The notes beneath the pieces are model-generated. The model was not told the DNA's origin and did no database searches. It worked only from the letters and a program-made list of their open reading frames with translations. 64,000 bases of DNA from Acetobacteraceae bacterium H6797 (GTDB lineage: Bacteria > Pseudomonadota > Alphaproteobacteria > Acetobacterales > Acetobacteraceae): positions 186,001 through 250,000 of the forward strand of contig JADFCQ010000006.1 of assembly GCA_015223225.1 (NCBI GenBank), in the 5' to 3' direction. This document shows, piece after piece, positions 9,181 to 19,071 of this stretch. Each line of letters begins with the position of its first letter. The stretch's first letter is position 1. Made by a program: the position numbers and the translations under genes.

Positions 9181-9872
9181 CAGGCCGCGATGCGGGCGCG
9201 TAGGAAGGCGAGGAACTCCTCGCGATCCGGCATGGTCTGGATCAGGGCCTCGGGAATCCAGAGCGCGCTGATATCGTCGCAGACGAGGAAAAGCATCCCG
9301 CCGAAGCTCTGCATCCCGGTGATCTCCGACCAGGGCATGAAGAAGACGCGCTTCTCGTTGCGCCAGATGACCCCCTTGTCGCCGATGAGTATCTCATGGG
9401 CCGCGAGCGTCGCGCTATTCACCTCATGCACGATGCGCAGTTGCATGCGCGTGCGCCACACCGCGAGGAACCGCGCCAGGAACAGCATGCCGAGGACGAG
9501 GCCCATGGAGAGCAGGAAGAAATCGAAACCCTCGATCAGCCAGCCCCTGCCCTCGTCGCCAAATCCGATCCAGAGCTGGACGTCGAGATTGATGACGCCG
9601 GCCCCCCAGGCGCCCAGCCCGCCGAGCACCCCGCCGATGATGCAGGCGATGATGATCTTAAGCCAGGCCCGCCGCTTACGCCCGACCAACAGCCGGCGCC
9701 AGACGACCCGTTGCAGGTTGAGATAATTGGCGAAATCCAGCGCCGGAACCTTGAAGCCGTAATGGATCTCCCCGGTCTCGATCGCCTGGGTCTCGAGCTG
9801 GATACCATCACTCCCTGTCGGCGCCGCCGTTCCATTGGCGGGGATGCTGACCTTCGGGGGTGTCTCACTCAT
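9180..9872 (-). CDS. YcxB-like membrane protein
   Basis: A 230-residue protein with a soluble N-terminus, two hydrophobic segments (about 70-92 and 117-138) and a C-terminal cytoplasmic-type domain. The stretch around VIWRNEKRVFFMPWSEI and the ending EEFLAFLRARI resemble the YcxB-like C-terminal domain. Molecular function is not known. It sits between the macroglobulin and pbpC with overlaps at both ends (4 bp ATGA and 1 bp TGATG), so its expression is locked to theirs. I recognise the family only by overall pattern, so the name is provisional. Confidence 0.75.
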   Translation of the reverse strand: MSETPPKVSIPANGTAAPTGSDGIQLETQAIETGEIHYGFKVPALDFANYLNLQRVVWRRLLVGRKRRAWLKIIIACIIGGVLGGLGAWGAGVINLDVQLWIGFGDEGRGWLIEGFDFFLLSMGLVLGMLFLARFLAVWRTRMQLRIVHEVNSATLAAHEILIGDKGVIWRNEKRVFFMPWSEITGMQSFGGMLFLVCDDISALWIPEALIQTMPDREEFLAFLRARIAA

Positions 9873-12800
9873 GGGGCGATCTCCACGCGCGCGCCCGCAC
9901 TGCTGCCTTCGACACCGGGGCGATAGAGCATCACGGCTTCCCCGGGCGGTTGAGTGAAGCTGCCCGCCACCTGGGCGCGCAGGCGGAAGGCGAGGCGGTG
10001 ATTGCCGCGCGGCAGGGTCGTATAGACCGCCGTGACGGCATCATCGCCATAACTGGCCCAGTCCGGCGCCGGGCTGGGCGCGGCACTGGGCGCCGCCTCC
10101 GCCGGAGCGGTGGCGAGATTGGGGTTCAGCGGCTCGAAGCCGGCGGCGATGGGCAAGGTCATGGCCACATGGACGCGGTCCTCCGGATTGACCAGCTCGG
10201 CCTGCATTTCGACGATATCGCCGGCCGCAACGTGGATGACGCCATCCGGCCCCGGCGCCAGCCGCTCCGGCGGCGCATTGGGGCGGATGCGGAAGAGCGC
10301 CGTGCCCAGCACGAAGCCCTGCTGCACCGCCGGCGCCTCCGCCCCCGGCTGCACCGGCACATAGCGGCGCTCGGCCAGCGCCAGGGCCGGCTGCCCGCCC
10401 CGATTGGCGACCTCGACGGCGCCCTCGGCCAGCGGCCAGCGCACCACCGGCGTTTCGGCATTGAGCGTGCCGTCACGCGGGCCATCGGGCAGCGTCACCC
10501 GCACCGGCACCGCCGCGCCTGGCGGCGCCCAGCTCGCGGCCAGGGCGCGGAGTGCCGCGGCGGTGGCATTGGTCGAGCCGAAGCCATTGCCGTCGCCCAG
10601 CCGCATCAGCCCCTCGCGCAGCACCGGCAGCCGCGTATCCTCCGGCGCGGCACGCGCGACGGCCAGCACCACCTCGGAGAGGCTGCGCGTCTCCGAAGGC
10701 AGGATCAGCGCATTGCCCCCGAGCCCGGCCAGCCCGTCATAGACCGGCTGGCCATTGCGGTTCAGCAGCCGCACCCGGCTCCACAGCGTCTCGAGCATCC
10801 CCGGCAGCATGGCGCGGTCGCTCTCCGGCAGGAGGGCGATGGCGGCCGTGGCCTGGGCCAGGGTCTCGGTCGGCATCAGGGCCGCGCGACGCGCGAGTTC
10901 CGCCGCATAGGCCGGCTGGAGCTTGCCGGCCTCGGCTAGGGCGACCAGCGCCGCGACGCGCTCGCGCAATTCCTCGCCCCGCAGCAGGCGCGGATAATCC
11001 GAGCGCAGCGCCCGGATCAGCACCTCGGCCAGGCGGTTGGTCTGCGCCTCGTCGACCGTCTGGCCCGCCTTGGCGGCGGCGGTGAGGAAGCGATAGGCCG
11101 CAGCGGTCAGGAAGACCGAGCCGCGCGTATTCGGCCAGAAGGCCACCAGCCCGTCGCCAGCGCTGGCGAGCTGGATGGCGCGCGCCGTGGCCCGCACATC
11201 GGCGGCCATGCGACGCTCGATCCCCGCCGCCTGGAGCAGTGGGGCGAAGGGCGAGAGCGCGATCTCCGCCCCCGCCAGGGCGATGCGCTGCTCCGTGCCG
11301 CCGAAGGGCTCGGCGAGGAGGAAGTTCATGCCCCCCAGCATCCGCACCAAAGCCGGGTCGCTCGCCAGCGCGAGCTGCCCACCCAGCGTGCCCGGCCGCG
11401 CGGGCTGCGCGGGGCCGGGAATGGCGAGGCTGCTATTCGGCGCGAGTGCCAGGATATTGCGCTCCCTAACCACCGGCCGGTCCGGCCGGATGGGCAGGCT
11501 CAGCTCCAGCGCATCCCCCGCGCCATCGGCGCCGCGACGGATCTGGAAGCCGATCTTGGCCTCCCCGCTGGCATTGTCGGGCACCGCGACGGGGAAGCCG
11601 ACGCGGGCCGGGCGGTTTTGCACCCAGGAGAAGGCCTGCTCCGCCGCGCCGCCGAGCGTCAGCCCAGGTGCCACGAGCCGCGCCTGCCCGGCGCCGCCGG
11701 GCCCTTCGACGACGCGGCCTATCACCGCCGCCTCGAAGCGGTCGCCCGGCCGCAGGAAGCGGGGCAGGGCGGGCTGAGCCACGATGGCCTGCCGCACCCG
11801 CACCTCACCCGTGCCGAAGCCGAAGCGCGAGGGGCCGCTGATGGCCTTGGCCCGCATGCGGAAGACGGTGAGCGTATCGGGCAGCCTCACCTTGAACCGC
11901 GCCACGCCATCGGCGCCCACCCGCACGCGCGGCATATAGACCGGCACGGGGGTGAAGTTCCGGCGGACGGAGATATTCTCCTGCCCCCATTGATCCTCCG
12001 CCGCCTCGTCGCCGCCCGGGTTCTCCTGAAGGGCGATGAGGCCGAAGGCCATGTTGCGCGTATCGCGCGCGGCCATCTTGATGGGGCGGTCCACGATGAA
12101 GCTCGGCAGCGGATCGAGCGGCTGTTCGCGCGCGAGGGTCAGCACCGCCTGATCCACCATCCAGAAGGCGGCCTCACCCGCTAGCGGCTTGCCGTTCTCG
12201 TCGGAGAGGCGCAGCACCACGTCGATTTCCTGACCCGGCCGCGCGCTCTGCGGCGCTTCCAGCGCCACGGTCACGCGATGCTGGACGGGGGTGACGGTGA
12301 TCCATTGCGTCGCCGCCAGCGTCACCGGCTTGCCCTGGTCGAAGGGCGCCGTGGCGCTCGGCTGCGGGCCCGGCAGGCGGCCGCGCATCAGCAGCACATG
12401 CACCGCCACGCGCGGCATCTGCTCCTTGCGGATGGGCACTGCCGCCCGGCCGAAGCCATTGGCGATATCGGCCCAGTCATAGCGGAAGCGGCCCTCCGGC
12501 TCCTCCGTCACCACCAGGGCGCGGGCGGTCTGGAAGGGGCTCTGGATCAGCAGCGTCGCTGTCTCGCCCGGCGCATAGGCGTCGCGCTCGGTCGAGAGCT
12601 TCACCGTCTCCGCCGGCGGGCGCGACCAGGTGACGGGCGTGTCGCCCGCCATGAAGAGATCGAGCTTCAGGCTCTGCCGGCGGCCGAGCTTGTCCTCGGC
12701 GGCCAGTTCCACGAGATAGACGCCCGCCTCGGCCGCATCGAAATGCAGCGCCGCGACATCGGTGCCGCTGGTGAGCTTGCGCGTCTCCACCACCTCGTCT

Positions 12801-15619
12801 GCGACTTCGGTGACGTAGCGCGCGGCGCCCTGGCTGAAGTCGCTGGCCTGGAGCACGGAGTTCCAGCGGCGCCGGATGAGCGTGGCCGTGTATTCGATGC
12901 CCGGCAGCGGCTTGCCCTCGGCATCGACCACCAGCGCCTCGCCGTCGATCGCGCCGGTCTGGGGCAGGTAACGCGGCAGCCTCATGCCGAGCACGAAGGG
13001 CGGCAGCGCCACCACATTCTGCACGCTGCGCACCTGGATATCGTCATCGCCCGTGACGGTGGCTTCGACGACATAGCGGCGCGGCTGCGCCGTGGGCTCG
13101 ATGGTCGGGTCGAGATCGAGCCGCGCCGCGCCGCCGTCATCCGTCCGCGCCTCGCGGTTCAGCACGGGGGATGAGCGGAACTCGCGCTCGCCCGAATAGC
13201 GGCTGTCGGTCGAGAAGCGGAAACCCTCGCGGCCCGGCGGCGACCAGGGCTCGGGGAATTGCCGCACGCGCCAGGTGATCGGCCGCCCGGCGGCGAGGCC
13301 GCCCGCGAAATAGCGCGCCAGCAGATCGACGGAGAAGGGCGCGTCGAGCGGCACGCGGGCCGAAGGCGATTGAGGCGTATTCAGCAAGACTTCGAAACTG
13401 GGCAGGCGATAGGCCTCCTTGCGGAAGCTCATCTCGCCGCAGACCTTTTCGTCTTCATCGCCGCCGGTCGTGAAGCGGAGGGTATAGTCGCCCGTGGCGT
13501 CCGTCTTCTCGTCGAAGAGATGATGGAAGCCGCCATTCTCGTCGGGCGTGATGTCGATCTCCCAATGCTGGTCGTCGGGCCCGTCGATGGTGACGCGTCC
13601 CTTGGTGCGGGAGAAGTTCAAGGCGCCACCGGCATAGTTGCGGATGAAGCCCTGGATATGGACAGGGTCTTCCGGCCGGTAGATCGGGCGCTCGGTGAAG
13701 ATATGGCAGAGAAGCTGCGGCGCCTCGCGGCGGTCGCTGACATCCTGCTGCGTCCAGCCGAGCCAGGGCTCCTCCGCTCGGGCCCAGCCCTCCGCGCCAT
13801 AGACGCGCGGGTTGCGGTCGGGGTCCAGCACCAGCACGTCATTGCCCTTGAGCACGGTGATGCGGCGCAATTCGCGCCGCAGCCGCTGCGGGGTGCTGCC
13901 GGGTGGGGCCGTCCAGGTGAAGCTGCCATCGGCGGCGGTCACGCCGCGCAGCAGCGTGGTGAAATTGTCGCCCGAAAGCCCCTCGACGCGGATTTCCGCC
14001 CCTTCGACGGGCCGCGCGGTCGAGAGCGAGGTGACGGCGAAGCGCACGCGCTCGGCCTCCTCGACCGTGGTGAGCACCAGATCGGTCACCTGCACGCGCA
14101 TCCAGCGTCGCTCGCCGCCATCCACGGCGCGCAGGCCGAGCAGATAGGTGCCCGGCTGCTGCGGCCCGGCGATGCGGCCGAGCAGCGGCGCGATATCGAG
14201 GCCGAAACGCGCATCGGCGCCGCCCCGCGTGATCGGCAGCTTCACCAGTTCCGAGACGGGCGGCGAGCCGAGGGCGCGCAGCCGCGCGGCCAGCGCATTG
14301 CGGCGCAGGGCCTCCGCACCCGTCCAGGGCGTGGGCTCATTGCCGGGCAGCGGCGGCGAGGCATCGTCATTCGTCACCAGCCCGTTGGGCGGGAAGGGCC
14401 AGAAATCGCGGCCCAGCGGGTCGATGGCATGGATGCGCAGGTCGGCCCGGTCATAGCCATGCCCCCGCAGCGGCACCATTTGCGGCCCCATCCGCTCCAC
14501 GAGCCCCTGGCCCGCACCCCAGCGCAGCGAGGGCTGGTCGGCCACGAAGGCGAAGCGCAGGGAGGGCCCGGCGGCGCTGAGCACCCGGCCCTTCCTGTCC
14601 TTGATGCCTGCGGGCAGGAGGTCGAGCGAATAGGCCGTATCGGCCTGGAAGCGCCCCGTCACCTGCCAGGAGCGGCCGCCGGAGGTGACGCGCAGATCCT
14701 CCACCGGCGGCGTGATGCGCAGCGCCTGGCGGGCGGTGAGGATATCGGGCGCCGTCACATCCGCCGAGAAGCGCAGCGTGAGCCCGCGCCGCGCCCCATC
14801 GCGATCCGGTTGGCAGCGCAGCAGCCCATCGGCGGTCTCGCGATAGAAGCCATTGGCGCAGGCGATGTCGGTCAGCGCGAAGGGCGCCGCGCTGCGCAGG
14901 CGGAGCTCGAAACTCTGCTCGTCCAGCCCCGGCACATCCGAAAGCGCGAGGCGCAGGATGGCGATGCGGCCATCCGGCAGCGGGCGGTTGAGCACCACGC
15001 GATAGCTCGCCTCCGCATCCCGCGCCGCGCGTTCCACGGTCTGGATGCGGAAGTCGCCGGCCGCGAGCGTCTCGGCCGCCGCCGTCGCCGTGCCGGGCAG
15101 GGGGCGAAGCTCGATCGTCAGCAGCCGGGCGAGCGCCGCCGGGTCCACCGGATCGGGGAAGGTGAGGGTGATGGTGTCGAGATCGGCGCTGCCTTCGTCA
15201 TCCGGCCCCGGCGAGGTGCGCACGGGGGCGGGCAGCAGCGGCACCAGCTCCGTCCGCTTGCCGTCCACCGTGAAGGTGACGCGGCGCAGCGGGTTCCAGG
15301 GCTCGGTCGGGCGGAATTGCAGCGCGCGGGGGCCGAGCCAGTTCCAGGCGCCGGGAATGGCGGGCGACATGGTGACGAGCCGCTCCGGCTCATCCTCCGG
15401 CCCGCCCTTGGCCGGGCCCTGATCGCGGTCGAACAGCACCGTCACCGGGTCCCACCGCCGCAGGAAACGGTCGGGGATCACGGTCGCCCCATCGGCGCGC
15501 TGTGCCTGGTCGAGCACCGGGGGCGCGGCGGGGGGCGTTGCCGTCTGGGCGAGCACGGGGCTGGCGGCGAGCAGCCCGAGAAGGCCGAAGAGGGGGCGCA
15601 GCATGGTCTTCGCTTTCAT
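9869..15619 (-). CDS. Alpha-2-macroglobulin family protein lacking the thioester Cys
   Basis: A 1916-residue exported protein with a signal peptide (MLRPLFGLLGLLAASPVLA then QTATPPAAP). It shows the MG beta-sandwich series, the bait-region-like middle and the TED/CUB-like C-terminus of bacterial alpha-2-macroglobulins (for example FTERPIYRPEDPVHI near 690). Such proteins trap invading proteases in the periplasm. In thioester forms the TED carries a CLEQ motif; here the aligned site is PFGGTEQ (residues 1438-1444), so Gly1441 replaces the Cys while Glu-Gln is kept. It should therefore trap without covalent bonding, like the YfaS type. It starts 8 bp after the preceding reading frame and overlaps the next gene by 4 bp. 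Confidence 0.92.
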   Translation of the reverse strand: MKAKTMLRPLFGLLGLLAASPVLAQTATPPAAPPVLDQAQRADGATVIPDRFLRRWDPVTVLFDRDQGPAKGGPEDEPERLVTMSPAIPGAWNWLGPRALQFRPTEPWNPLRRVTFTVDGKRTELVPLLPAPVRTSPGPDDEGSADLDTITLTFPDPVDPAALARLLTIELRPLPGTATAAAETLAAGDFRIQTVERAARDAEASYRVVLNRPLPDGRIAILRLALSDVPGLDEQSFELRLRSAAPFALTDIACANGFYRETADGLLRCQPDRDGARRGLTLRFSADVTAPDILTARQALRITPPVEDLRVTSGGRSWQVTGRFQADTAYSLDLLPAGIKDRKGRVLSAAGPSLRFAFVADQPSLRWGAGQGLVERMGPQMVPLRGHGYDRADLRIHAIDPLGRDFWPFPPNGLVTNDDASPPLPGNEPTPWTGAEALRRNALAARLRALGSPPVSELVKLPITRGGADARFGLDIAPLLGRIAGPQQPGTYLLGLRAVDGGERRWMRVQVTDLVLTTVEEAERVRFAVTSLSTARPVEGAEIRVEGLSGDNFTTLLRGVTAADGSFTWTAPPGSTPQRLRRELRRITVLKGNDVLVLDPDRNPRVYGAEGWARAEEPWLGWTQQDVSDRREAPQLLCHIFTERPIYRPEDPVHIQGFIRNYAGGALNFSRTKGRVTIDGPDDQHWEIDITPDENGGFHHLFDEKTDATGDYTLRFTTGGDEDEKVCGEMSFRKEAYRLPSFEVLLNTPQSPSARVPLDAPFSVDLLARYFAGGLAAGRPITWRVRQFPEPWSPPGREGFRFSTDSRYSGEREFRSSPVLNREARTDDGGAARLDLDPTIEPTAQPRRYVVEATVTGDDDIQVRSVQNVVALPPFVLGMRLPRYLPQTGAIDGEALVVDAEGKPLPGIEYTATLIRRRWNSVLQASDFSQGAARYVTEVADEVVETRKLTSGTDVAALHFDAAEAGVYLVELAAEDKLGRRQSLKLDLFMAGDTPVTWSRPPAETVKLSTERDAYAPGETATLLIQSPFQTARALVVTEEPEGRFRYDWADIANGFGRAAVPIRKEQMPRVAVHVLLMRGRLPGPQPSATAPFDQGKPVTLAATQWITVTPVQHRVTVALEAPQSARPGQEIDVVLRLSDENGKPLAGEAAFWMVDQAVLTLAREQPLDPLPSFIVDRPIKMAARDTRNMAFGLIALQENPGGDEAAEDQWGQENISVRRNFTPVPVYMPRVRVGADGVARFKVRLPDTLTVFRMRAKAISGPSRFGFGTGEVRVRQAIVAQPALPRFLRPGDRFEAAVIGRVVEGPGGAGQARLVAPGLTLGGAAEQAFSWVQNRPARVGFPVAVPDNASGEAKIGFQIRRGADGAGDALELSLPIRPDRPVVRERNILALAPNSSLAIPGPAQPARPGTLGGQLALASDPALVRMLGGMNFLLAEPFGGTEQRIALAGAEIALSPFAPLLQAAGIERRMAADVRATARAIQLASAGDGLVAFWPNTRGSVFLTAAAYRFLTAAAKAGQTVDEAQTNRLAEVLIRALRSDYPRLLRGEELRERVAALVALAEAGKLQPAYAAELARRAALMPTETLAQATAAIALLPESDRAMLPGMLETLWSRVRLLNRNGQPVYDGLAGLGGNALILPSETRSLSEVVLAVARAAPEDTRLPVLREGLMRLGDGNGFGSTNATAAALRALAASWAPPGAAVPVRVTLPDGPRDGTLNAETPVVRWPLAEGAVEVANRGGQPALALAERRYVPVQPGAEAPAVQQGFVLGTALFRIRPNAPPERLAPGPDGVIHVAAGDIVEMQAELVNPEDRVHVAMTLPIAAGFEPLNPNLATAPAEAAPSAAPSPAPDWASYGDDAVTAVYTTLPRGNHRLAFRLRAQVAGSFTQPPGEAVMLYRPGVEGSSAGARVEIAP

Positions 15620-15627
15620 CTCGGCGT

Positions 15628-18600
15628 TTATCGGGGGGCCGCGACGGGCGTGATGCCGGCCATGGCCTGGTATTGACGAACGATCTCTTCCGGCGGCCCG
15701 TCGCCGCGCGGCGTCAGCCCGATCACCGCGGGCCGAAGCTGCGTCGCGACGCCATCGGCCGGGATGCGGGCCTCGATCAGGTAGCGGCCGGCCGGCAGGC
15801 GCTGAAGCTGCGCGACGCCCTCGCCACGCGGCATGCCCGCCTCGTCGAGCAAGCGTACGCGGACGTTATCGGGCGTGGCGCTCAGGCCCAGCCCGATCGT
15901 CGCCTCGCGCGTCAGGCTGAAGCCGAAGAGCACCGTGCCGCCGGGCGCGGCCATCACCGGCGCGCCCACACCCTCCGCGGCAGGCAGGATGGGCGTGGCA
16001 CTCAGCTCCAGATGGCCGGTGAGCGGGCCATCCTGCGGCGAGAGCAGCCGCAGCACTGTCGCGGCGGGCAGGTAGCGATGGAATTCCGCCCCGGCCGGGA
16101 AGGCGATGGGCGCGTCATCGCCCAGCGCCAGCACCACCGGCGCCGTGCTCCGCGCCTGCAGCAGCCCCGGGCCGCCGGGGTTGAGCGAAAGGGCCATGGC
16201 CTCGCCCGAGAGCGGCAGCCGCGACGGCAGCTCCGCCGGTCGGGGCGAAACCGCCGGGAAGGCCGTCGCGCCAGCGCCCTCCAGCCAGGCCATGACGGCG
16301 CCGGCCGGGTGGTCGATGGTCACGCGGCCGGGGCCGGGCAGCGTCATGGCCGCGCCCTCGCGCAACTCGCCCTCACGCCCGATGAAGCGGGCGGTGCCGC
16401 CCGCCAGCATCAGCTTCTGGCCCGGCTGCGCCGCGACGGGCAGCGTCACCGAGCCCGCCGCGCCGAAGAAGCGCCGCAGCGGCCGGTCGGCGGCCAGGGC
16501 GAGCGGCGTGGCGGCGGGGGTGGATTGCACGGCCACGGGCGCGGCCGTCTCGCCGGTATTGACCAGCAGAAGCTCCGTCCACTCGCCCTCGGCGAGCCGG
16601 CTGACGGAGGCGGTGCCGGTCCAGACCGTCACGGCCTCCCTATTGCGCCAGCCGGCGATGGCCGCCGTGCCGGGCGCTAGGTCGAGCCGCAATTGCTTCG
16701 CCCCGGCGGGGAGCGTGAGCGGCTGCGCGGTGCCGGGCGCCAGACTGTCGCGGAAGGCGCCGGCCTCGAGCGGGCGCGGATCGCTCAGCCGTGGGTCGAG
16801 CGCGCGCAGCGTCACCCGCAGCGGCGCCTCGGCCGGGCTACGCAGCCGCAGCGGCGCATCGCCCGCCAGCGCGAGGCTGGAAGCGGTGCCGAGACCCATG
16901 CCGCGCCCCGCTTCGAGCGAGACGGGCTCGCCGCCGGTCGAGGCGATCCAGAGCCGGGGCGCGGGGGCCGCGGGAAGGGTCGCCGTCTCGCCCGGCGGGA
17001 GGTTCAGCACGAGCCGCTCTCCCGAAAGTCGCGTCAGCGCGACCGGATCGGCGGAGGTGGTGAGCAGCCAGAGGCGGCGCGACTGCGGCAGGATGGTGCT
17101 CGCGGCGGCAAGCGGCCGCCCGGCCTCGCTGGAGGAAAGAACCTCACGGCCCGGCGCCAGCGCCGCCTCATCGGCCAGCGTCACCTGCGCCGCGAAGAGG
17201 CCGTCCAAACCCTCCACGGGCGCGGGATTGGCACTCGGGCTGGCGAGGCGCGCGGCGAGGCGGATCGGCGCGGCCTCGCCCGACTCCGTCCAGGCGGAAA
17301 GGCGCCAGGAGGCACCGGCCTCGCCCGGCACGGCCACGATCGGGGCCTGGCCCCGCATGGTCGCGACGGAACGCCAGGGCTCGCCTTCCTTCCGGCGCTC
17401 CAGGCTCAGGGCAAGCGACTGATCGGCCTGCGCCCGGGCCACGAGAAGCTGGCCATCGCCCACGGCGGGCAGAAGCAGGCGATGCACGCCCCGCCCTTCG
17501 AGCGTAGCCTCGCCCGAAACCGCCAGGGGCCTTTCGGGCAGGGCGGCGGGCAAAGCGAGGCGAAGCTCGGTCGTCTCGGTCGCAGGGCTGGTTTCCTCGT
17601 CAGGATCGGCCGAGGCGGTTTCGGGCGGGTCGTCGCTCTCCTCCTCGCCCTCGTGATCCTCTTCATCCGCACTCTCGTCCCGGGCCGTGGGGCGGCTGCT
17701 GCCGCTCACGGCGGCGGGGCTCGAAAGCGCGAGCGTGTAGCGCCCGGCCGGCAGAAGGCGCGAGGCGGAGAGGTTCCAGTCGTTCGCGCTGCCTTCCTCC
17801 CGCGCCACCACCTTCCCCTGGGCATCGCGCAACACGCCGCGCAGCTCCACGCCGCCGAAGGTCGAGAGGCTGACCACGCGATCTTCCGCGATGGAGAAAG
17901 GAATCTCGGCCGGCAACAGCACTTCGCGCGGCACATCGGGCTGTAATTCGTCGCTTTCCAGGCTGATCTTGTAGTCGAGCCGGTCATTGCGCCCGAGGGC
18001 CTGGGCGCGGATCTCGTAACCCCCGGCCGGCAATTCGGCATCGAACGGCGCGCCGCCGGCGAAATTCGCGATGCGCTGGCCGTCCTGCCGATGCAGCGCC
18101 GCGCCCATGCCGTCGCCGATGCTGAGCTTCACCTTCGCGGGCCCGGCTAGGGTGAAGCGCCAGCGATCGGGCTCGCGCTCGGCCGTGCGGTCGGCGGGTT
18201 CGCGCCACTGGTTCGTGGCGCCGGCCGTCATCGGCAGGTCATGCGGCCCGTGACCCTCGAATTCGCGCGGCGGCAGCAGGCGCGTCAGCCGGGCGATCAG
18301 GCGGGATTCGATCGCTTCCGGCGCGACCACGATGCGATAGCGGCCGGGGCGGAATTCCTGCTCCAACTCGCTCAGATCGCCCTCGGGCAGCAGCGGCCAG
18401 CCCTCGGCATCCTCGATCCGCCCGCGAATGGGGCGGCCGAGGCCGCGCAGTTCCAGCCGATAGCGCCCGGCCTCGGCGATGGTCAGCGGCACGGCCAGGC
18501 CGCTGCCGGCCGGCAGGGCGGCGCGCGCCAGCCCGCCTTCGCCCATGGGCGGCAGCGTCACCAGCGGCGCCGGGCGGGCGAGCAGGCCGATGCGGCCCGC

Positions 18601-19071
18601 GCTCTCCACCGAGCCCACCGTGAGCCTGTAGCTGCCCGCACGGAGATAGCGCTGGATGAGCATGTTCTGTCCGGCGCCATTGGCCTCGGCACTATCAAGC
18701 CCAGGCAGGAAGGCGGTGCCGATCTCGCCCTTGGTATGCAGCCGCCCGAGTGTCTCCAGCCGGTAGAGCCCGCCCTGCGCGAGGGTGATGGCGATGCTGC
18801 GGCTCTGGTCGCGCCCGAGATCCAGCCAGAGCGGCCGCTCGCCGGAGAGCACCGGCAGTTGAGGCAGCGCGGCGGGGCGCGGAATGGGCGGCGGCGCCAC
18901 GCGCCTTTCGGCACCCAGCGCGATCTGCCGCGCGCTCCGCACGGCCGGGATCTGGAGCGTGCCGCCCTGCAGAGGGGCCTGAATCGGCGCGCCGTCGAAA
19001 CCCGTCACCCGCAGGCTGCCATCGGGCGTCGCCACCGGCAGGGCCAGCGCCTCACCCGGGCGCTGCGTCAC
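15628..19071 (-). CDS. Beta-sandwich repeat protein, 3' reading frame of a probable split gene
   Basis: An open frame of 1147 residues beginning at a GTG (19071), with no signal peptide of its own. It consists of many short beta-sandwich-like segments with the recurring pattern AGRYRL (for example LRAGSYRLTVGS, EAGRYRLELRG, RPGRYRIVV, LPAGRYTLALSS, LPAGRYLIEARIP), similar in style to pre-peptidase C-terminal domains. A strongly acidic linker lies at about 465-499. The same frame stays coding-like upstream of the GTG for about 25 codons, to near 19149, where it meets the end of the upstream frame. I therefore think it is the C-terminal part of one protein of about 1800 residues starting at 21025, interrupted by a frameshift. 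Role unknown; its operon position suggests the periplasm or envelope. Confidence 0.75.
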   Translation of the reverse strand: MTQRPGEALALPVATPDGSLRVTGFDGAPIQAPLQGGTLQIPAVRSARQIALGAERRVAPPPIPRPAALPQLPVLSGERPLWLDLGRDQSRSIAITLAQGGLYRLETLGRLHTKGEIGTAFLPGLDSAEANGAGQNMLIQRYLRAGSYRLTVGSVESAGRIGLLARPAPLVTLPPMGEGGLARAALPAGSGLAVPLTIAEAGRYRLELRGLGRPIRGRIEDAEGWPLLPEGDLSELEQEFRPGRYRIVVAPEAIESRLIARLTRLLPPREFEGHGPHDLPMTAGATNQWREPADRTAEREPDRWRFTLAGPAKVKLSIGDGMGAALHRQDGQRIANFAGGAPFDAELPAGGYEIRAQALGRNDRLDYKISLESDELQPDVPREVLLPAEIPFSIAEDRVVSLSTFGGVELRGVLRDAQGKVVAREEGSANDWNLSASRLLPAGRYTLALSSPAAVSGSSRPTARDESADEEDHEGEEESDDPPETASADPDEETSPATETTELRLALPAALPERPLAVSGEATLEGRGVHRLLLPAVGDGQLLVARAQADQSLALSLERRKEGEPWRSVATMRGQAPIVAVPGEAGASWRLSAWTESGEAAPIRLAARLASPSANPAPVEGLDGLFAAQVTLADEAALAPGREVLSSSEAGRPLAAASTILPQSRRLWLLTTSADPVALTRLSGERLVLNLPPGETATLPAAPAPRLWIASTGGEPVSLEAGRGMGLGTASSLALAGDAPLRLRSPAEAPLRVTLRALDPRLSDPRPLEAGAFRDSLAPGTAQPLTLPAGAKQLRLDLAPGTAAIAGWRNREAVTVWTGTASVSRLAEGEWTELLLVNTGETAAPVAVQSTPAATPLALAADRPLRRFFGAAGSVTLPVAAQPGQKLMLAGGTARFIGREGELREGAAMTLPGPGRVTIDHPAGAVMAWLEGAGATAFPAVSPRPAELPSRLPLSGEAMALSLNPGGPGLLQARSTAPVVLALGDDAPIAFPAGAEFHRYLPAATVLRLLSPQDGPLTGHLELSATPILPAAEGVGAPVMAAPGGTVLFGFSLTREATIGLGLSATPDNVRVRLLDEAGMPRGEGVAQLQRLPAGRYLIEARIPADGVATQLRPAVIGLTPRGDGPPEEIVRQYQAMAGITPVAAPR
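17575..17679 (-). other. Acidic low-complexity linker in the beta-sandwich protein
   Basis: This segment codes for about 35 residues that are mostly Glu/Asp with Ser/Thr/Pro (contains DEEDHEGEEESDD). It separates two blocks of beta-sandwich repeats. It could be a flexible spacer or a divalent-cation binding stretch; the sequence alone does not decide. Confidence 0.6.

Noticed and set aside
7390..9726. 778-codon plus-strand frame over pbpC
   Set aside because: Antisense to clearly identified PBP1C motifs; the translation is Arg/Gly/His-rich low complexity.
13259..15676. 805-codon plus-strand frame over the macroglobulin gene
   Set aside because: Antisense artefact of GC bias; the macroglobulin on minus has a signal peptide and family motifs.
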